In this document: one piece after another, positions 28,334 through 40,623 of the stretch
Numbering within the stretch: position 1 is the first letter of the stretch
Layout: each line of letters opens with the position of its first letter
Source of the DNA: Isoetes taiwanensis
Lineage: Eukaryota > Streptophyta > Lycopodiopsida > Isoetales > Isoetaceae
Length of the DNA stretch: 64,000 bases
NCBI GenBank assembly: GCA_021234155.1
Contig: JAJEKV010000024.1
Location: forward strand, 13,926,913-13,990,912
Reading direction: 5' to 3'
The notes under the pieces: model-generated
Databases searched by the model: none
The model's input: the letters and a program-made list of their open reading frames with translations, nothing else
Told to the model about the DNA's origin: nothing
Made by a program: the position numbers and the translations under genes

Positions 28334-29329
28334 AGCCCATCCAATAACACTAGGGAACCTCGTCATATCATACATAATGCAATAGAAAAAAGGCTCCTAC
28401 CTGCTCAAGGGGGTTGTCTGACAGTCATGGTCTCTGGATAACAATAGACAAAATCATGACAGTGGCTTTGGTTGGCATAGAATATTGGATAGAGTAATCC
28501 ATTATAACCGCTCTACTTGTGCACACTTTGTAGATAAGCTGAAACATGTCGAGCAGTGACTGTAGCTTTCCAGTGACATGCTCTTATGGATTCACCCTAT
28601 ATGATCACTCTGAATTGCATCTCCTCGGTCTGATAAGGTAGGAAATCTCAGATATATTAGGATTTTGGGCAAGCTAGAAGACCGAGATCACCTAACCCAA
28701 CCTCCAAACAATGAGTCAGGCTACATCCGCAACCCAGGGGATGTCAAGCTCACACCCGGCCTAAATACATTGACCGCCTACAAGCCTAGCTCACTCTAAG
28801 GACCCAAGCAGCCATGCTCAGCAAGGTCTTACCTCCATAACTCCACTTTCTCCATTATCTAGTGCTCAGTCATCAAATAGCATCCACAATCCGGGGAGGC
28901 TCTTGTGCACATGCCGCATATATCCGAACTTATGGGGATCTAGCTAGGAACATCCGTACTTCTACAGCTTTCAAATCTCTACCCCCTTTTTCCAAAAAGG
29001 CACAAAGGTGCAGAAAAGAAATACCATACATCCATTCTTAACTGCATAATTAAGAACCAACATAGTATTTAACATTCATCTATCCAAACAAGGGTCAGTT
29101 CCAATCTATGGATTCAATCTATCTAATTCACTTACCGATTTTTTGGCTGGAACCATTATCCCAGAGTTTCTCCATCTTCGTTATGTATGAAAGCTGCTCC
29201 TTCTTTCTTAAGCTTTCCAAATCAATTTGAGGAAGATTGAGGATGCTTGCCCTAATTGCTACCTCTCTATGCCTTCTTAGCTTGGGGAATTGGAGTAAAG
29301 TCCATAGTTCCATATCAGAGGGCCGCACT
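28334..29329. other. No gene recognised
   Basis: A 66-codon minus-strand frame (29128-29328, Leu/Arg/Lys-rich, MRPSDMELWTLLQFPKLRRH) has protein-like composition but no family was recognised. Confidence 0.4.
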
Positions 29330-29560
29330 AGACCGCCACATCATTTACTTTCAGAAGGTGGTCAGTATGGGCAATGCACTTCTCTCCAATCTTGCTTATG
29401 TCATGGCACTTGATCCATAGTGCCTTAAAGCAGTAGTTCTTCCCATGGAATATGCAGGAGCACAGGTGCATACAGGTTCAGCCTGGAGAAGATCACCATC
29501 ACTTGAAGCAATACCTTGGTGCTTGTTTCCTTAGCAAACTCTGGGATGCGGGCACCCTAG
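29330..29560 (-). pseudogene. Coding-like remnant, unknown family, frame-broken
   Basis: Minus strand reads RIPEFAKETSTKVLLQVMV and NLYAPVLLHIPWEEL in one frame, then CIFHGKNYCFKALWIKCHDI and IGEKCIAHTDHLLKV in another, ending with TAG. The composition is protein-like and the two frames join without overlap, so it is probably a decayed exon. No family recognised. Confidence 0.3.
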
Positions 29561-29754
29561 AATAGGTTAAAATAACACACTACTAGTAGCAGATCAACCC
29601 AATGCTCACATCGGGTCCACAATGTTATCTGTGTGAACATTTGCCCATGAGGAAGCACAGACCGATAGCTTTCTTTCGCACACGTGCACATCGCCTCTGC
29701 ATTGAGACATGCAGATGGATTCGGGAGGCATGCGAGGACAGTGGTTGTCAGTGT

Positions 29755-29830
29755 TGCTAACAGACCAAATGGGTTCCATAGGCCAATTGGTTTCCACGGA
29801 CGATAAAAATCAATTCAATTCAATTACATG
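29755..29830 (+). mobile_element. Solo LINE family B tail, copy 3 (terminal hairpin only)
   Basis: GTTCCATAGGCCAATTGGTTTCC..GGACGATAAAAA followed by TCAAT repeats: only the last hairpin and the pentanucleotide tail remain. Confidence 0.6.
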
Positions 29831-31696
29831 TTTTAAAGAAATCAAATGCACTTAGAAAGACGAATAGTGCTTAATATCTATTTCTATTGAAAGATAATAG
29901 TACCGTGACATTTCTTATTTTATTTCGAATATAATGGATGTAAAATGGTTCTTGTATGTCTGTTTTTTAGGAATTTGTTAGGGACCCAACTAGGTCTCTC
30001 AAGGGTGGAATTTTTTATTTGGTCATAGCTACCTCAAATTTCTTAAGAAACCACATGAAACTTGAAAGATGAGTAGTATAAATGGTTCTTGTATGTCTAT
30101 TTTTTAGAAATTCGTTAGGGACCCGACTAGGTCTCTTAAGGACTGAATTTTGGATTTGGTCATAGCTATCTAAAACTTTTAAGAAATCACATGAAACTTG
30201 AAAGATTAGTATTTATATAGTCTACAATTCCATGCCGAGTGTCATGAGATCATATCATATTATTGAAAACATCAAAGTAGGTGTATTTCACGGTGCAATT
30301 CTGCTAAACTTGTGAATAATTATATTTTCCTATTGAATATGATGGTACAAATTCAAGTTAATCTTACAATTCAAGTGTTTATATTTAAAATCTCACAAGT
30401 ATTATGGAGAACTAGTCCCTAAAGGGACCCGTACGGGTTGATAAACCCAAATAGGTCCCAAAGACAACTCTAGTATTAAGAACCATAGCTTTATTTGAGA
30501 ACACTGATTAAATAAAGTATGGGTTCTTGCGACAAGCACCCTTCCTAACCATACCCTAATGTTGTTCATAGCGTTGAAGGCATTGGCACTTTTCCATGGC
30601 AGATACACAACTTCTATATATGAATTTTTGTTAGATAATTTGTACTAACAAAATTGTTAGTACATCAGTTATTTTTAGGGCCTAATTGACAAAAGCTATA
30701 ACAAAGCAATGCACAATGGATAACAATATATATGCCAGCTGAGTGGTTTGGCTGGCCAGTTCAAAAAATTAAGCATAGATCACTGAGACTTTAGGGAAGC
30801 ATTATATTTGAGGTTGCAAACACTGACAACAAACATGGATTCTAAGGTACAAATCAGACTACATCTAACTGGATTCCAAAAGATAGGGCTTATTCTGGTT
30901 ACTATCTAGACATTTTGTCGTTCAAGACAGCCAGTTATTATAGCATTATTGAGGCCTCTCTCTCCATGTCTTACCATCTCTTACCCAGTCTTGCTACAGA
31001 ATTAGCTATAAAATCAAAAGAAGCACAACTTCATTTGAGGATACTGATCTCAACACTCCTTCCATCCTTTTTGTTCTCCCCTCCTCCAGTGTGCATTTAA
31101 TTGGCTTGCGCTCCATTGGGTCTATTGTCTAGTATTTGTTATGAGTCGAAACCTATGTCAAAATAGGGAATTAGAAGTTAGACATATTTTAATAAAGTAT
31201 GGGTTTTTACAAAAGGTGCCCTCCTCTAACCAATCCCAGTGTATTTGCCACAATATGTAGCTAGTAGTCGAATGTTAAACTTCCATGTCTAAAGAAGGGA
31301 TTAAACTTAGACCTATTTGAATAAAGTATGGGTTGTTGCGGCAAGCGCCCTTCCTAAACATACCCCAATGTTGTTTCACAGTGTTCAATTGTATGGTAAA
31401 AGTTTTAAAGGTACATGCAAAAAAATGCAAATAACAAGAAACAGTACTCAAAAACAGCATATTTGATAAGTAAGGACTATTCTCATAAGGACTCGTATCA
31501 TGCATTTAAGATGTTGGTAGGTAGGCTCTTTCATTCGTTCATATCAGAAGGTGTTTTACATTGGTTGAGAGTGGTAGCCACACATCGTAGGCTACCCAAA
31601 ACTAATCATAAATTATTACAATGATGTAGCTAAAAACAACTCCTTGAAGGAGTTGTTCAAATAATAAAGTATGATGAGATGTTGGATGATGTACCT
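29831..31696. other. No gene; diverged internal duplications
   Basis: GGTTCTTGTATGTCTRTTTTTTAG...GGGACCYRACTAGGTCTCT occurs at about 29948-30010 and 30083-30145 (~135-bp direct repeat). AATAAAGTATGGGTT occurs at 30511, 31192 and 31321 with related flanks (GCCCTTCCTAACC), giving three diverged copies of a ~70-bp unit. Confidence 0.5.
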
Positions 31697-31775
31697 GCTG
31701 AAGGCTTATCACTAGGATTAAAAAATTCCCCCCTTTCAGGTTTTCGAGGAAAGACCCTAGTGATAAGCCCTCAGC
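31697..31775 (-). repeat. Stand-alone 79-nt hairpin module, copy 2
   Basis: Minus strand: GCTGAGGGCTTATCACTAGG, then CCTCGAAAACCTGAAAGG, pairing with ...CCTAGTGATAAGCCTTCAGC. Same module as 58355-58433, in the same orientation, and likewise ~300 bp from a pair of direct repeats. Confidence 0.7.
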
Positions 31776-32037
31776 AAAAGGCTTGGACAATCGTCAGGCT
31801 ATTATAACAGTCCCAAAAAAATGTGGATATAGATGAAGTCAAAAAGCACATGAACTAAATCCCTGCACAACATAAATACGAAAACATATACATGCGATAA
31901 AAACCTCCAAAATAAAAAAGACTGGTCATGCATGCCACGCGGAACAATAAACATAACATAAATAAAGAGAGAGGGAGAGAATTAATTAATGAAACATAAT
32001 TAAAAGGGAGGGGGGAGGGGGAGGGGGAGGGGGATTT

Positions 32038-32580
32038 AAGAGGAAGAGAAAGCGAATTGTTGAGACGAAGAAGAAACAACGATTTAAGAAGCTGAAGAAG
32101 ACTCCTGCTATAAAAAGCTAAACCAGAGGTCCAAAACTGGATAAAATACATGCGTGCATGCTCCTCCTCGTGAGAATATTGATCCTATAGAGTAGATCGA
32201 TTATCATTCTCATGAGGGCTGGCATCATGCATTCAAACTATCCATAAGAAGAACTCCGTTTCACTTTTAAGAATCATGAAGGATGAAATAAAATTGCATC
32301 AATCTAAAAAACTGGGCCGGGATGGAAAGAGGAGAAAGAAAAACGTCAAGAATTGTTTATCTATGCAAAAGAAGCCTCTACTCTGCATGGTTCAAGAGAA
32401 AGAGAAAGGGAATTGTTGAGACGAAGAAGAAAAGCCGATTTGAGAACCTGAGGAAGACTCCTGCTATAAAAAGCTAAAACAGAGGTCCAAAACTTCATAC
32501 AAGACATGCATGCATGCATGCTCCTCGAGAATATCATCCCATGGAGTGAATCGATTAGCATTACTAGTAGATGTTTGGAG
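32038..32580. repeat. Pair of ~180-bp direct repeats, 356-bp period
   Basis: Unit 1 (~32038-32215) and unit 2 (~32392-32575) share GAATTGTTGAGACGAAGAAG, AAGACTCCTGCTATAAAAAG and CATGCATG...CTCCTCG blocks. They are related to the pair at 58634-59175, which has a 360-bp period. With the hairpin at 31697 they form a composite element of about 0.9 kb. A purine/pyrimidine-rich run (GGGGGAGGGGGAG) lies just before at 32008-32034. Confidence 0.6.
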
Positions 32581-32642
32581 AAGACACAACGAAAGCAAAG
32601 ATCGTTAATTACATGGGTTACATAAAATGTGATAAATAACTT

Positions 32643-32653
32643 TCTCTCTCTCT

Positions 32654-32691
<38 letters not shown>

Positions 32692-34330
32692 GAACGTGGG
32701 CCTTTATTACTCAAAAGAATACAAAGAGTACATGGGGGACTCAAAACCTAGTGGAGAAGATGTCCACTAGAGCAACACAAACCCACCACATACATAACAC
32801 AGAAAAGCAGAAAATACATATCACCATGAGCACAACTGTTTGCTATGAGTAAGTTTGAATCTGAAGATATCGCTCCTAAATAACACACCTGACATCATCC
32901 TTTAAGGAAGAACACTTATACACCTTTAGAATGCGACTACGAGCATCACTAAGCACTTGCGTATCTTGAATGACCTGTCCCTTGAAGATGAGGAGATTTC
33001 GTCTCTTCCAGATGGACCAGATGATCCAAGCAAATGCTAAGTGGAAAGCCCTCTTTGCCAACCTGTCCCAAGAACTAGGTTAGACTGACAATAGGACCTG
33101 CTGACTATTCAAGTCACAATGGAAAAGGCTCAAAATCCACTGCCAAGTAAGTCGAGCATGGTGACACAAGAAAAAGAAGTGCTCAATTGTCTCATTCCTC
33201 TGCATGCAAAGAGGGCAGATCACAGAGACTTCTGGACAAAATCTATGAACAATAGTGTTTACCCGCACACATCTATGAATGATCTGTCACCACAAGATAG
33301 GTAACTTAGGATGGAGCAATTTATCCGACACCCATCGCCAGACTGCTTTCCGATGAGGCTCAGGGATAACTAAAGGCCACTTTGGCGATGGAGGCAACAA
33401 TTCAGGACGAAGCAGGACCACATACATCAAGTGCACCAAGTGCTCCTCCTTAACACTGCCACACTAGAGCTGGGGAGCTACGCCTTGTGGATGTGGAGGA
33501 AGAGTTACTTTTTCCCAAATGCCATAGTCCCAAGGAAGGAGGAGGAACTTCAATCTGAACTCATTCCATGTCAACAATCTTGTCTCATTATACCATGCAG
33601 ATACTTTGAGCACACCCACTACTCGCCATCGATGCTGCGTCAATGGATGGACAGAAGAGACTAGGGGACAATCCGCCTAGCCATCACCCAAAGGGATCCA
33701 CCAGCAACTGGCTGTAGGATCTGTGTGAGCCATCAGATGGAACTGAAACAAAGTGCGCACAGTCTCACAAGCAGCTAGCAACCCCTTGAGGAAAGGAGAG
33801 GCATTAGGATATGGAGAAAGTGGATAGAATAATGCCCATAGAAGGAGTGGCTTAATGGATGGAGAGCCAAAGGAAATGCACATCTGTAAAGACTGGTGAA
33901 TGAGACGCAGCCCTGGGGAATTATCAGCATTATTTAGAATTCGTCATATGAACTTAGAAATCAACACCTTGCTCTGAAGAAGAAAGTGAATCATCCCTAG
34001 CCCCCCACAAAGTTTAGGCATAATGCACTTTGCCCAACTAATTTTAACATCAGCTCCTTCTTCAGTGCCACCCCAGATAAAGTTCCTGACAGTACGAACA
34101 ATGATCTGCATCTTTGTCTGCGGTTCCAGCAAGATGGATGCCATATAGACATGTGAACTACTCCGAACTGACTTTGCCACAGTTATGCGGCCAGCCATGG
34201 ATAATTTAGCCGTGGACCACCAGAACAAATGCCTTTCCAACTTCTTAATAATAACATCCCACACGTCTCCAGATGTGAGGTGTATACCAACTGGAATGCC
34301 CAGAAGCCTATTGCCTTTCCTTGAGGAAGA
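32643..34330 (-). mobile_element. 5'-truncated plant L1 LINE (L1-A)
   Basis: A poly(T) run at ~32658-32688 is the poly(A) tail on the minus strand. Going upstream: IIWSIWKRRN (~33020), the knuckle CPLCMQRNETIEHFFFLC (33215-33160) and the reverse-transcriptase C-terminal region, LGIPVG, LERHLFWW, LSMAGRITVAKSV, FIWGG, WAKCIMPK and GGLGM (34310-33970). These are standard plant L1 motifs. Imperfect flanking duplication ATGTGATAAATAACTT (32627-32642) versus ATGTGATGAATAATTT (34331-34346), 2 mismatches in 16, marks the ends. Frames are broken, so the copy is dead. Confidence 0.85.
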
Positions 34331-35775
34331 ATGTGATGAATAATTTGCCTTCTGATTGTGAATTAAGCAATGATGAAGGAACCTTGATGTGTAATTATAA
34401 AAGTTGTAGGGTGTGACTGGGCCATTTGGGACAAAATTGGATTGGCCTTGCACTTTTTTTTTTTTTTTTTTTTTTTTTTGTGGAAACGGCAGTAGTATTA
34501 TATTACATGTAAATACATAGTAATACAAAAAGACAGGGGGAAACCCTGTAATATAGGCCAAATTGGAAAATGGCCTTGACACTCCAGAGGAGGATAATTA
34601 CTAAGATTAAAACACTGATTGAAGTTTTTAACAGAATATCAGAAACAAATTTATAAAAGCATTAAGTTTCTCTTGTTCTGATAATTCCTGCTAGTGTACT
34701 GAGTTCAGTTTTCTGTGACTCCATCCAAGGATATAACTGCCGAGGCATGAATGGTAAATCTGAAAAGCAGGTCATCGAGCTCCCATGCTCCATAGGGGGA
34801 GGAATCCAGAATGTAGAGGATCCAAGATTCCCGGGCCCCTATACAAATTTGGAGCTTCTCCTCAAAATAAGGCTTGATTTCCTGTTTGAAAACCCAGATA
34901 TCATCATCTTTCAGTACTTGCTGCAAGGTTCGAATCATTATCGTTTCTGTTTTGACCCATTGCAGAGCTGCCAGCACCTCCTGGTGAGACATAGGACGAG
35001 TATCTTCCGGGACCTCTCGGGCATGGCCGCCTTCATGATGTTTGTTGACCAGATAATCTGTCAGAGACATTAGAAATGTTACTGAAGTAAGACGAAAAGA
35101 AAGCATAGAACCCTTGAAAAGAGCCCAAGGCATCCCATCTTTTGTCATAATTGCATCCCTTTTTCATTCTATGTGCCATGGCTGCTTCTGCTAACTCCAA
35201 TTGAAGGGTAGTCTTAAGAAAGTTCAAGTCTGGAGTGTGGTGATTAATGGCAACATTGTTCCTATGTTTCTAGATTACCCACAGGCATAATGATCTAATT
35301 GTGTCCACAAAGGAGGAAGAACTTGCAAGAAAGTCAAAAAGATCATGTTCAGCAGCTGGAATTGCACCAATATTCCAAAAGGGGGTCAGCCAAGGGCAAA
35401 TAAAGATGTGTGTAGAGGACTCGGCTTGGCCACAGCCTAAAGGACATCTGTCAGAATTTTGGTTATTATACTTAGCCCTGTGAGCATTAGACTTCAAGCT
35501 TTTGTTCAGGAGGAGCCACCTGAAAAGACCAACCTTCTTTGCACATTGAAGTTTCCAACCTTTTCTTATTGTAGGCCTTGCACTTTTCCATAGTAGACCT
35601 CACTACTTCCAGCCTCACATTTAACCCAATTGGAAAAGTCAGGTGATATGAGCATAGTAAACAATTGTTTCCTCACCTGTTGAGGTGCATTATAACCTGG
35701 AGGAATCTTGAAATATTTACTATCAAAATCAACAGATGATTCAAGTATGTGATTATATTTACTTCTTGCCCCCAC
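34331..35775 (-). pseudogene. Unknown coding segment split by L1-B
   Basis: Minus frame 35775-35575 ends ...SSEVYYGKVQG. After skipping L1-B it continues in the same frame at 34453 as VQGQSNFVPNGPVTPYNF to ...HNQKANYSS, next to the L1-A insertion. Together they give about 100 codons with unremarkable protein composition (also KYFKIPPGYNAPQQVRKQL). No family recognised. Continuity across the target duplication shows the frame existed before insertion, not that it was expressed. Confidence 0.35.
34458..35573 (-). mobile_element. 5'-truncated plant L1 LINE (L1-B) with 14-bp target duplication
   Basis: GGCCTTGCACTTTT occurs at 34444-34457 and at 35574-35587; between them is a poly(T) run (minus-strand poly(A)) and 1.1 kb of L1. 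The knuckle region CPLGCGQAESSTHIFICPW is at ~35440-35380. A longer minus frame at 34705-35148 is part of the C-terminal region or 3' end and has no named domain. L1-B is only about 130 bp from the 5' end of L1-A, in the same orientation. Confidence 0.85.
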
Positions 35776-37311
35776 ATTGCAAAGAGCATTTTTAGAAATG
35801 ATAATGCCACGTGCCCAAACGAAATAAAGCTAGTACTTTGTGCCATATAATGCCCCTAGAATAAACAAAATGGTTGACTCTGAGATTTCAACATCTTGAA
35901 TTTGTTCAAGCATGCATCCATGCAATTGTGCATCAGAATTGTGAAGGTCAGGTTCACCTTCGAATCCTGAAATTTTGTTCGGAAACAAGCAATGCTATGT
36001 CGACTTAAATTTAAGAGCAAAATGAATGATTCTCAAAATGAGTGTATTCTCTCTGTACAGTAAAGGAAACATAGGGAGGAGTTATTTTGTTGCCTTGGAC
36101 ATCTGTATCAGTAAAGGCAAAATAGAGAGGAGTTATCTTGTTGCCTTGGACATTTGCCATTATTTAAACGCGATCATGTTGCCACTCTCCAACCTATCAT
36201 GCACCGGCGGGGAATGTTAGCTCTCTATATATGGATACGCCATGTGCATTACTAGGGTCCAAAAAAACCCCTTCGTATATCAAAATTCTGTAAGAAAACC
36301 CCATATGATATATTCTATTGCTTCCAACTTTTGTTTACCCCATATTATATTTATATAATATTTTTTTGTAATACCAATGATCCTTCTCGTATAAATACAA
36401 AACACATCTTAACATATGACATACCCCTTATCGTATAAATATTGCAAACCAATTGTGGATAATAATAGATTAAAGTGAACTAAAGAGTTAAAGAATGATT
36501 TATTAGAAATCATTGTGACAGTGAAATTTGTCATGGTTAGGTTGAGAAATGTTATCTTTGCTTTTGCTAGCTCATTGTCCTCTAGTGTTGGGATATTTGC
36601 AAAGAAAAAACTCAGAGCCAAATGCCGGAGCATTACTCCTTGTCCTTCATGGAGGCCAAGCTGTAATGCCTTTACAAATTGGACTCTTAATTGTTCAAAA
36701 GTACATTGCCTTGATGTTCACATTTTCAATATCAAAGACTTCTTTTAAAGTGCCCATGTAGAAACTCGAGGTACAAAGCTAATAATTTAAGATCAAAGTC
36801 AGAGCTTTTAAGCTTCTAATAACCAAGCTTTTGATAGTTGTGGCTTGGATAGAAACTAGAATTTGACATTTTTTGTTAAGCCTTATTTTAATAACTGGAT
36901 ACTGAACTCATGACAAGGTAATAAGAAAGAAACCCCCTTAGATTTTTTCATAAAGAAAGATGAGTGAGCATATGAGTAACAAAAAACCTAAGAAGCTCGC
37001 AGCTTGGTTTCAGTGCATTTATATTTGCTGCCATAATTACATATAATTACATAATTATTAGAACTTAAGTATTTATAACGTGAGTACATGAACCAATATA
37101 CCTATTATATAACCAATTAAAGCAAACTACGCATATGATCACCATAATTAATCGAAAACCAAAATTGCACATTATCTATGTGTTCAATAAAATGAGGATT
37201 CATTGAATTGTTTGCTGAGGCATGATATAGATTCTAAAATCTTGTAAGCCATGGGAAAAAAGCAAATAATAGATATCATATGGTGTAACATCATACATCT
37301 CTCAACATACC
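35776..37311. other. AT-rich intergenic, no gene recognised
   Basis: A short duplication AGGAGTTATYTTGTTGCCTTGGACAT (36076, 36130). Frames of 64-77 codons around 36.4-36.75 kb lie on both strands over the same DNA and match nothing. Confidence 0.5.
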
Positions 37312-37450
37312 TATTACTCCCAAGGGTTTTCCCTCGAAAACCCATCGAGGTAAGAGCTTTTTAATCGTAGCAGTAATACGCTTGTTGTATTCTCTATTCA
37401 TTCCCATAGGCCAATTGATCTTCGCAGACAATAAAAATCAATTCAATTCA
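37312..37450 (+). mobile_element. Solo LINE family B 3' tail, copy 4 (diverged)
   Basis: Hairpin module (TATTACTCCCAAGGGTTTTC...CAGTAATACG, 37312-37379) followed by CCCATAGGCCAATTGATCTTC, ACAATAAAAA and CAATT repeats. The second hairpin is partly degraded, so this is the oldest of the copies. Confidence 0.65.
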
Positions 37451-38496
37451 GATAAATTCAGTTATAATATCATGCAAACTTTGTATATTACGAGTTTGGA
37501 GTTTAATATCAGGTCTAAGATGCTCAAAAGTTTGTTGATATTTCTAGTCCCCTATCACCTTGATTCTAATTCTTCTGCACAAAAGTCGTATTTAATTAAA
37601 GTGGGACTCACTCCATTCCCATTTTTTTTCGGAACCCAGTTAATTTACATAAAAAGTAGCACCCCGACCCGAAAACTATCCTTAATTCGAATTTTTGAAT
37701 AAAACTCTGAATCCGAGCTTTGCTGCAGTTTTCCCTGGTTCGCGAGTCGAGAACAAAAACAATGCAACTGAAACAAAGGAAATTCATTAAAGTTTGAAAC
37801 CAAAGATCTAGTTGAAAAAGAATTTTTATTAATAAATTGAACAGATACAATGTATTTTACATCGGACGCAGAGACCATGGTGGTCTTCTTTGTCACTCTG
37901 ATTACATCATCTTGGTAGGTGGTCCACCTTAGGGGATTAACTAGCGGGCGCTTCTTCACGCCCATTTGTAAGCCTTGGGGGCAACTTTGAAGAGTGTGGA
38001 ATGCCTCACGTGGAGGTGCCTCTCGGAGCTACCGGCCCGACTGTCCACCCGACTTCTCCACTTTCGCCTCCATGACCTTTCATCGAATATGCTCCTTCCC
38101 CAACCTCCGTGGATGTTATGCAATGCTTGCAAGATGCTTTGAGCTTCCGGACTTTCTCTTTGTTCTTCGCTGTTCTTTATCCCGGGGTGTAGCGAGCAAC
38201 CTCTCGATTCGCGAGCAACCCCATCCCAAAGGTAGGGCAAGAGTGTAGCGTGTGTGGGATGCGTGCGAGCGGTATTTCTTCCGCCTTGGCGGGATCCGTG
38301 TCGCTGGAGGCGGTCTCGTGATGCTGGCGGGATGCGTCTTTGGTGTCGGATCGTGCACGAACCACACGGAGCAAGGAGAGTATGATTAACAATTACGGTG
38401 CCATTAGTCAAAATGAAGAAAAAGAATGTTGAAATCAAATTACAGCGGAGAACATTCATTCCATACAAGCGCATCCAATGGCGTGGGAAGTAGTGT
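37451..38496. other. No gene assigned; GC rises from ~37.9 kb
   Basis: 37451-37900 is AT-rich. From ~37.9 kb GC content and CG frequency rise and stay high to ~46.7 kb. Minus-strand frames 37645-37965 and 37956-38528 are open but have no recognisable domain; they may be downstream exons or flank of the FCP1-like gene. Confidence 0.4.
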
Positions 38497-38783
38497 CTTT
38501 CTCGACTTCGAAGTCGAGAAAGGCCCATAAAAAATCAAAGTACAACCATTCTCATTAGAATATGGTTGCATCCAATCACACACCGGAAGCATACAAATGC
38601 TTTTCGTCAGAGAACAACCAGCATGCCTTTCTCGACTCGCGAGTCGAGAAAGGCCCAGGAAACCCAATGTACAAGCATTATCATAATAGATTGTGGCTGC
38701 ATCCAGTCACACAATCAAACATACAAATGGTTTCATCAACAGGACAAGCATGCCTTTCTCGACTCGTGAGTCGAGAAAGGCAT
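38497..38783. repeat. Palindrome cluster 1: three perfect or near-perfect TCGA palindromes
   Basis: 38497-38522 is a perfect 26-bp palindrome (half CTTTCTCGACTTC). 38625-38654 is a perfect 30-bp palindrome (half GCCTTTCTCGACTCG). 38750-38783 is 34 bp (half ATGCCTTTCTCGACTC) with a 2-base centre. They are ~125 bp apart in a diverged tandem unit (GCATCCAATCACAC, ATACAAATG) just 3' of the FCP1-like exon. Confidence 0.92.
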
Positions 38784-38883
38784 CGAAAACTCAATATACA
38801 AGTATATTCATTACAAAATGTTCAATACATGTGTTCACGTTTGTTTACAATATTCACACAATTTGACTATCTGAAAGCAGAGG

Positions 38884-39503
38884 TCACTCTTCTTGTTCAC
38901 CAAAATATTTGTCGTCCATAGCTTTCATGATCGCCTTGCTCTCTGGATCGGGTTCCGTGAGGCTCGGATAGTTACTAATCACATCGGCGACAAGAATGGC
39001 AAAGAGGGATTCCGCCAAGACAGGACACAGTCCGAAGGACAACCACCTATCCGTCTCATATTCTTCAGGTCGACATGGCTTAGCAATGATTGTATTTTGC
39101 GCGTTATGATAGCACTTGTAGGCGGAGTCATCTATGATGAGCGTGTTGTGTTTGCCATAGTCCTGGAATTGCTCATAAACCCTGTCCAGCCTTTTCACCA
39201 TTATAGGCTTCCCCTTTGTGATGGCTGGATTGAGGTCCGACACATGCTCGACTTTTTCGTTTCCCCAAACGAACTTGAACTTCAAAACTGAAATGCCGAG
39301 AACACCAAGAACATTGACAATATTTTTCTTTGCCATACAAGACCATATGTTCCAGGCACCATTCAACAATTTCCTTAGCTCTAGGCCTCGGATACACTAT
39401 TTTATGCTCTGTTTTGGTTGGGATCTGCGAGGTGTTAATCTCGGGGGCGTCTTTGTCGTGGTATCTGCGCAGCTAATACTCCATTGACGTCAAATATTAC
39501 AAG
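38884..39503 (-). CDS. FCP1/NIF-type HAD phosphatase domain (3' exon of a larger gene)
   Basis: Minus strand from 39503 reads LVIFDVNGVLAA, the HAD motif I of the plant FCP1-like clade, in which the second Asp of DxD is often Asn; the nucleophile Asp codon is 39489-39491. It is followed by VYPRPRAKEIVEWCLEHM and, after a frame change near 39370, IWSCMAKKNIVNVL, FKFVWGNEKVEH, KPIMVKRLDRVYEQF, NTLIIDDSAYKCYHN (motif III/IV Asp-Asp) and PCRPEEYE, with the stop at 38884. The family dephosphorylates phospho-Ser/Thr, classically RNA polymerase II CTD. Whether this copy is active is doubtful because of the frame break (assembly error or decay). It is the C-terminal part of a minus-strand gene that seems to start near 43.2 kb. 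Confidence 0.7.
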
Positions 39504-39734
39504 CTTGGTGGGACCATTTGGATCCCGGTTGGAGTTTGGCTCGACCATATTTCGGTTCATTGGGATCCAAATGCGGGATCATTATCTTCTCGGGTCCTTT
39601 AAAGGGCATTAGCGGTGTCTTGCTCTGGATTGTCTTTGTGAAGTGCATTCTCCTCCTCGCGGCGTGAACGCTGCTATCCAATGACAATGATCGGAGTCGT
39701 TGACATGGAATTCCACGAAATGATGACATCGTCG

Positions 39735-39852
39735 AGAAAGGAAGCGAGTTTTTCGACTCACGAGTCGAGAATGAAAAAAAAGGTATTGAAAGGAAGCGAG
39801 TTTTTCGACTCGCATGAGTCGAGAAACACCGATATAAACAAAGTAAACTCAC
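39735..39852 (-). other. Probable intron containing two TCGA palindromes
   Basis: A consensus donor AG/GTGAGT at 39852 on the minus strand ends the upstream exon (...HILENPRLR). The interval holds palindromes at ~39750-39771 (TTTTCGACTC/GAGTCGAGAA) and ~39801-39826 plus a half site GTCGAGAAAG (39731). The acceptor is not pinned. The position supports the idea that these palindromes sit in introns. Confidence 0.5.
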
Positions 39853-40623
39853 CTCAATCTCGGGTTTTCAAGAATGTGTTGGCAGCATTCTCGGTCCAAA
39901 CCTTCGACATTCTCGTCTCCGTCGGCTTTGTCTCCCTCGTCCCTCGTCGTCTTTCTTTGCTTCCATTTGTCTTCCTCCCCCTTGAAATGCTCATGAAGCG
40001 GATCGAGGTATGACCGAATGGTTTCAACCATGTCCTTATTTCCAACCACGGATATAGGTTTCATTCCAAACAGCATAGCCCCCGAGAGAACAGGCCATTC
40101 ATGTACCACTTTCGTATACAATTTGATCTTCCTCGACCAAGCTGGTTATGAAGTACTTGATAACTCTTGGCGGATAGGAATTCTATGTATAGGACACTGC
40201 CGCACCATCTTTTTTGACCTTGTCCATCGATGGAACATCCTCCATAAATCTGCCCCCTTCGGGGTTCCATACGCTCTTGAGAGATCATGAACTTGTCGAG
40301 ATAATGATGCTCGCTAGACCACCACTTATCGAGGTCTACGCCCGATCTTGAAATCAAAACCAAAACTATGTTGGCAAAGCTTGGTGCCTTGGCAAGCCAA
40401 GTCCGCACTCATGATCAAGTTCGTATATGGAGTGCATGATCTTGTTGGTGAAGTTAATATCAGCTGCCCATTGGGAGATAGCGGTTGTCGATTGCACGGC
40501 ATGCAAAAGACAAGGAAACCGAAAGTATCCGGTCGGTCATGTCGGAACCGTCTTGTACCTTGCTCTATGTCAGCTTTGTCATAAAAAGGGTGGGGTCTTC
40601 GATCATATTGATGGCAAATAGTG
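39853..40623 (-). pseudogene. Middle segment of the ParB/FCP1-like gene, several frames
   Basis: Minus-strand stretches of protein-like sequence in different frames: DINFTNKIMHSIYELDHE (~40460), RSGVDLDKWWSSEHHYLDKF (~40330), then SGAMLFGMKPISVVGNKDMV and IRSYLDPLHEHFKGEEDKW (40080-39990), ending at the 39853 donor. No family recognised. The frequent frame changes mean either short introns, decay, or indel errors in the assembly. Confidence 0.4.

Noticed and set aside
37956-38528. 190-codon minus-strand frame as a gene
   Set aside because: Arg/Ser-rich with three overlapping open frames in the same CG-rich DNA; partly spans the palindrome at 38497; no domain.
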